Below are positions 62,881 through 64,000 of a stretch of DNA of 64,000 nucleotides, piece by piece (within the stretch, counting starts at the first letter, position 1; the number at the start of each line of letters is the position of its first letter). Source of the stretch: Akkermansia sp. GTDB lineage: Bacteria; Verrucomicrobiota; Verrucomicrobiia; Verrucomicrobiales; Akkermansiaceae. The position numbers were made by a program, and so were the translations under genes. The stretch covers positions 62,001 to 126,000 of the forward strand of contig NZ_JAJBTT010000001.1 in assembly GCF_020860705.1 (NCBI RefSeq), in the 5' to 3' direction. The notes under the pieces were generated by a model that saw only the letters and a list, made by a program, of their open reading frames with translations, had not been told where the DNA came from and searched no databases.

Positions 62881-64000
62881 TTACTTTCCGCAGGCTTTGA
62901 CGATGGCTTCCACCAGTCCGTTGATGTCGTGCGTTTTCGCCGTGATCGCAGGCGCATGGCCCAGCTCCTTGAGGGTCGCCGTAGTCACGGGTCCGATGCT
63001 GGCGGCCTTGCAGCCGTCCGGCCACGGAAGCCCCAGCTTGAAGAAGTTCTCCGCCGTGGAGGAGCTGGTGAACGTTACAATATCCGCCCCCTGCTCCCGG
63101 AAAACGGCCTGTGCTCCCGTTACGTCTTCCGTCTCCGCTTCCGTCTTGTAGGCAATGCATTCATCCACAATCGCCCCCAGAGCGGTCAGGCCATCGTAAA
63201 TCACACGGCGCGCTTCTTCTCCGCGCACCCACAGGAACGTGCTGTGCTCAATGGTGCCGATTTCTTCACGGGCATCCTTGAATGCCTTGACAAGCCCTTC
63301 CGCCACAAATTTTTTAGGCATGATATCCACGGCCAGCCCGTATTCCCGGAGTTTCGCCTCCGTCCCTGGGCCAATAGCGGCAATCCTGGCCCCCCCAATG
63401 CTCCGGATGTCCTGGTACACGGCAAAGAACGCCTGGAAGAAGCGTTCCACCCCGTTGGGGCTGGAAAACACCAGCCAGTCGTACGTGTGGGCATGCACCA
63501 CGCCTTCTGCAAATTCCCGCCTGTTGGTGGGGGGAGCAATGCGGATGGTGGGTATTTCCAACACCTCCGCACCCAGTCGGCGCAGACGCTCACTCAATTC
63601 CCCGGCCTGGGAACGGGTGCGTGTCACGACGATGCGCCTTCCGAACAGGGGCAATTTTTCAAACCAGTCCAAATGCTCCCGTTCCCTCACCACATCCCCG
63701 ATCACCACAACCGCGGGTGCGCCCAGTCCGGCTTGCCGGACTTTGGCCGGCAGCGTCTTCACCGTGCCCGTGACCGTTCTCTGAATGCCCGTGGTGGCCC
63801 ACTGGACAGCGGCGGCAGGCGTGGACGGCTCCTGGCCGTACCCGATCAGGGCTTCGCACACTTCCGCCAGCTTCTGCATCCCCATCAGCATGACCTTGGT
63901 GCCCTGCGCTGCCGCAATTCCTTTCAGATCCAGGGTAGATTCCTTCTTGTTGACGTCCTCATGGCCCGTGAACACGGTAAACTGCGTGCAATGCTTGCGG
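62881..64000 (-). CDS. Uroporphyrinogen-III C-methyltransferase/uroporphyrinogen-III synthase fusion, start beyond window
   Basis: The frame is open to the right edge; the last 373 codons are visible. The first about 115 visible residues are the C-terminal part of a CobA/SUMT-type methyltransferase, with FTGHEDVN, TKVMLMGMQKLAEV, STPAAAVQWATTGIQRTV and PAVVVIGDVV. The remaining 250 residues are a HemD-like synthase: RRIVVTRTRSQAGELSERL, WLVFSSPNGVERFF, and VTFTSSSTAENFF. Such fusions provide uroporphyrinogen III and precorrin-2 for heme, siroheme and cobalamin routes. The N-terminal half lies outside. Confidence 0.9.
   Translation of the reverse strand, partial: RKHCTQFTVFTGHEDVNKKESTLDLKGIAAAQGTKVMLMGMQKLAEVCEALIGYGQEPSTPAAAVQWATTGIQRTVTGTVKTLPAKVRQAGLGAPAVVVIGDVVREREHLDWFEKLPLFGRRIVVTRTRSQAGELSERLRRLGAEVLEIPTIRIAPPTNRREFAEGVVHAHTYDWLVFSSPNGVERFFQAFFAVYQDIRSIGGARIAAIGPGTEAKLREYGLAVDIMPKKFVAEGLVKAFKDAREEIGTIEHSTFLWVRGEEARRVIYDGLTALGAIVDECIAYKTEAETEDVTGAQAVFREQGADIVTFTSSSTAENFFKLGLPWPDGCKAASIGPVTTATLKELGHAPAITAKTHDINGLVEAIVKACGK

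Overview
The window looks like chromosomal DNA from a verrucomicrobial gut commensal close to Akkermansia muciniphila. Evidence: a Tat-exported GH109 glycosidase and an M60 (mucinase-type) peptidase, an SHD1 domain of the kind common in Planctomycetes-Verrucomicrobia-Chlamydiae bacteria, a chlamydia-like spc ribosomal cluster without rpsN and rpmD, GC-rich coding sequence and few Shine-Dalgarno sites. The assignment is by inspection only, with no database search. No transposase, phage module, CRISPR array, rRNA or tRNA was found.

Layout. 1-6.4 kb (minus): a VIT/vWA secreted protein cut by the left edge, then a polyphosphate cluster transcribed ppx-like > ppk1 > phosphate-selective-type porin. 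The Ppx-like protein has lost the hallmark active-site motifs. 6.6-14.3 kb (minus): a shortened spc operon, rplX-rplE-rpsH-rplF-rplR-rpsE-rplO-secY-adk-map, ending in an acyltransferase; a TATAAT box and a perfect 8-bp hairpin lie before rplX. 14.5-20.3 kb: nadK (minus), then an RlpA-like lipoprotein, a secreted 5'-nucleotidase-type enzyme and a SNF2 helicase (plus). 20.5-22.6 kb: an AT-rich small secreted protein and the GH109 enzyme. 22.8-30.2 kb (plus): a coiled-coil membrane protein, the SRP 4.5S RNA gene with a clear sigma70-type promoter, folC, a U32/RlhA-like protein and RNase R. 30.3-39.4 kb: a candidate small RNA, a cupin, and the pbpC/alpha-2-macroglobulin pair (minus). 39.4-45.7 kb: an orphan reading frame, a cobalamin adenosyltransferase, a hypothetical exported protein, an MFS transporter, an rtcB C-terminal remnant and the M60 peptidase. 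45.8-55.2 kb: small envelope proteins, MsrAB, a hairpin-rich non-coding stretch, an L,D-transpeptidase, a DUF2752 pair, aconitase, an amidase and an aldo/keto reductase. 55.2-57.9 kb: an AT-rich island. 58-64 kb: an SHD1 protein, topoisomerase III, a BamE-like lipoprotein and a CobA-HemD-type fusion cut by the right edge.

The most novel item is a family of small exported proteins (about 140-200 residues), five copies in the window: three in tandem plus one convergent copy in the AT-rich island, and a lone copy near 20.5 kb. They share a core with an N-P-V-V-L-D-like start, an E-Y-[IVL]-R-K segment and an F-D-[MVA]-T-[DE] motif. I recognise no described family. Functionally the window mixes core housekeeping with envelope and mucus-facing functions: peptidoglycan synthesis and remodelling, protease trapping, phosphate uptake and storage, and host glycoprotein degradation.
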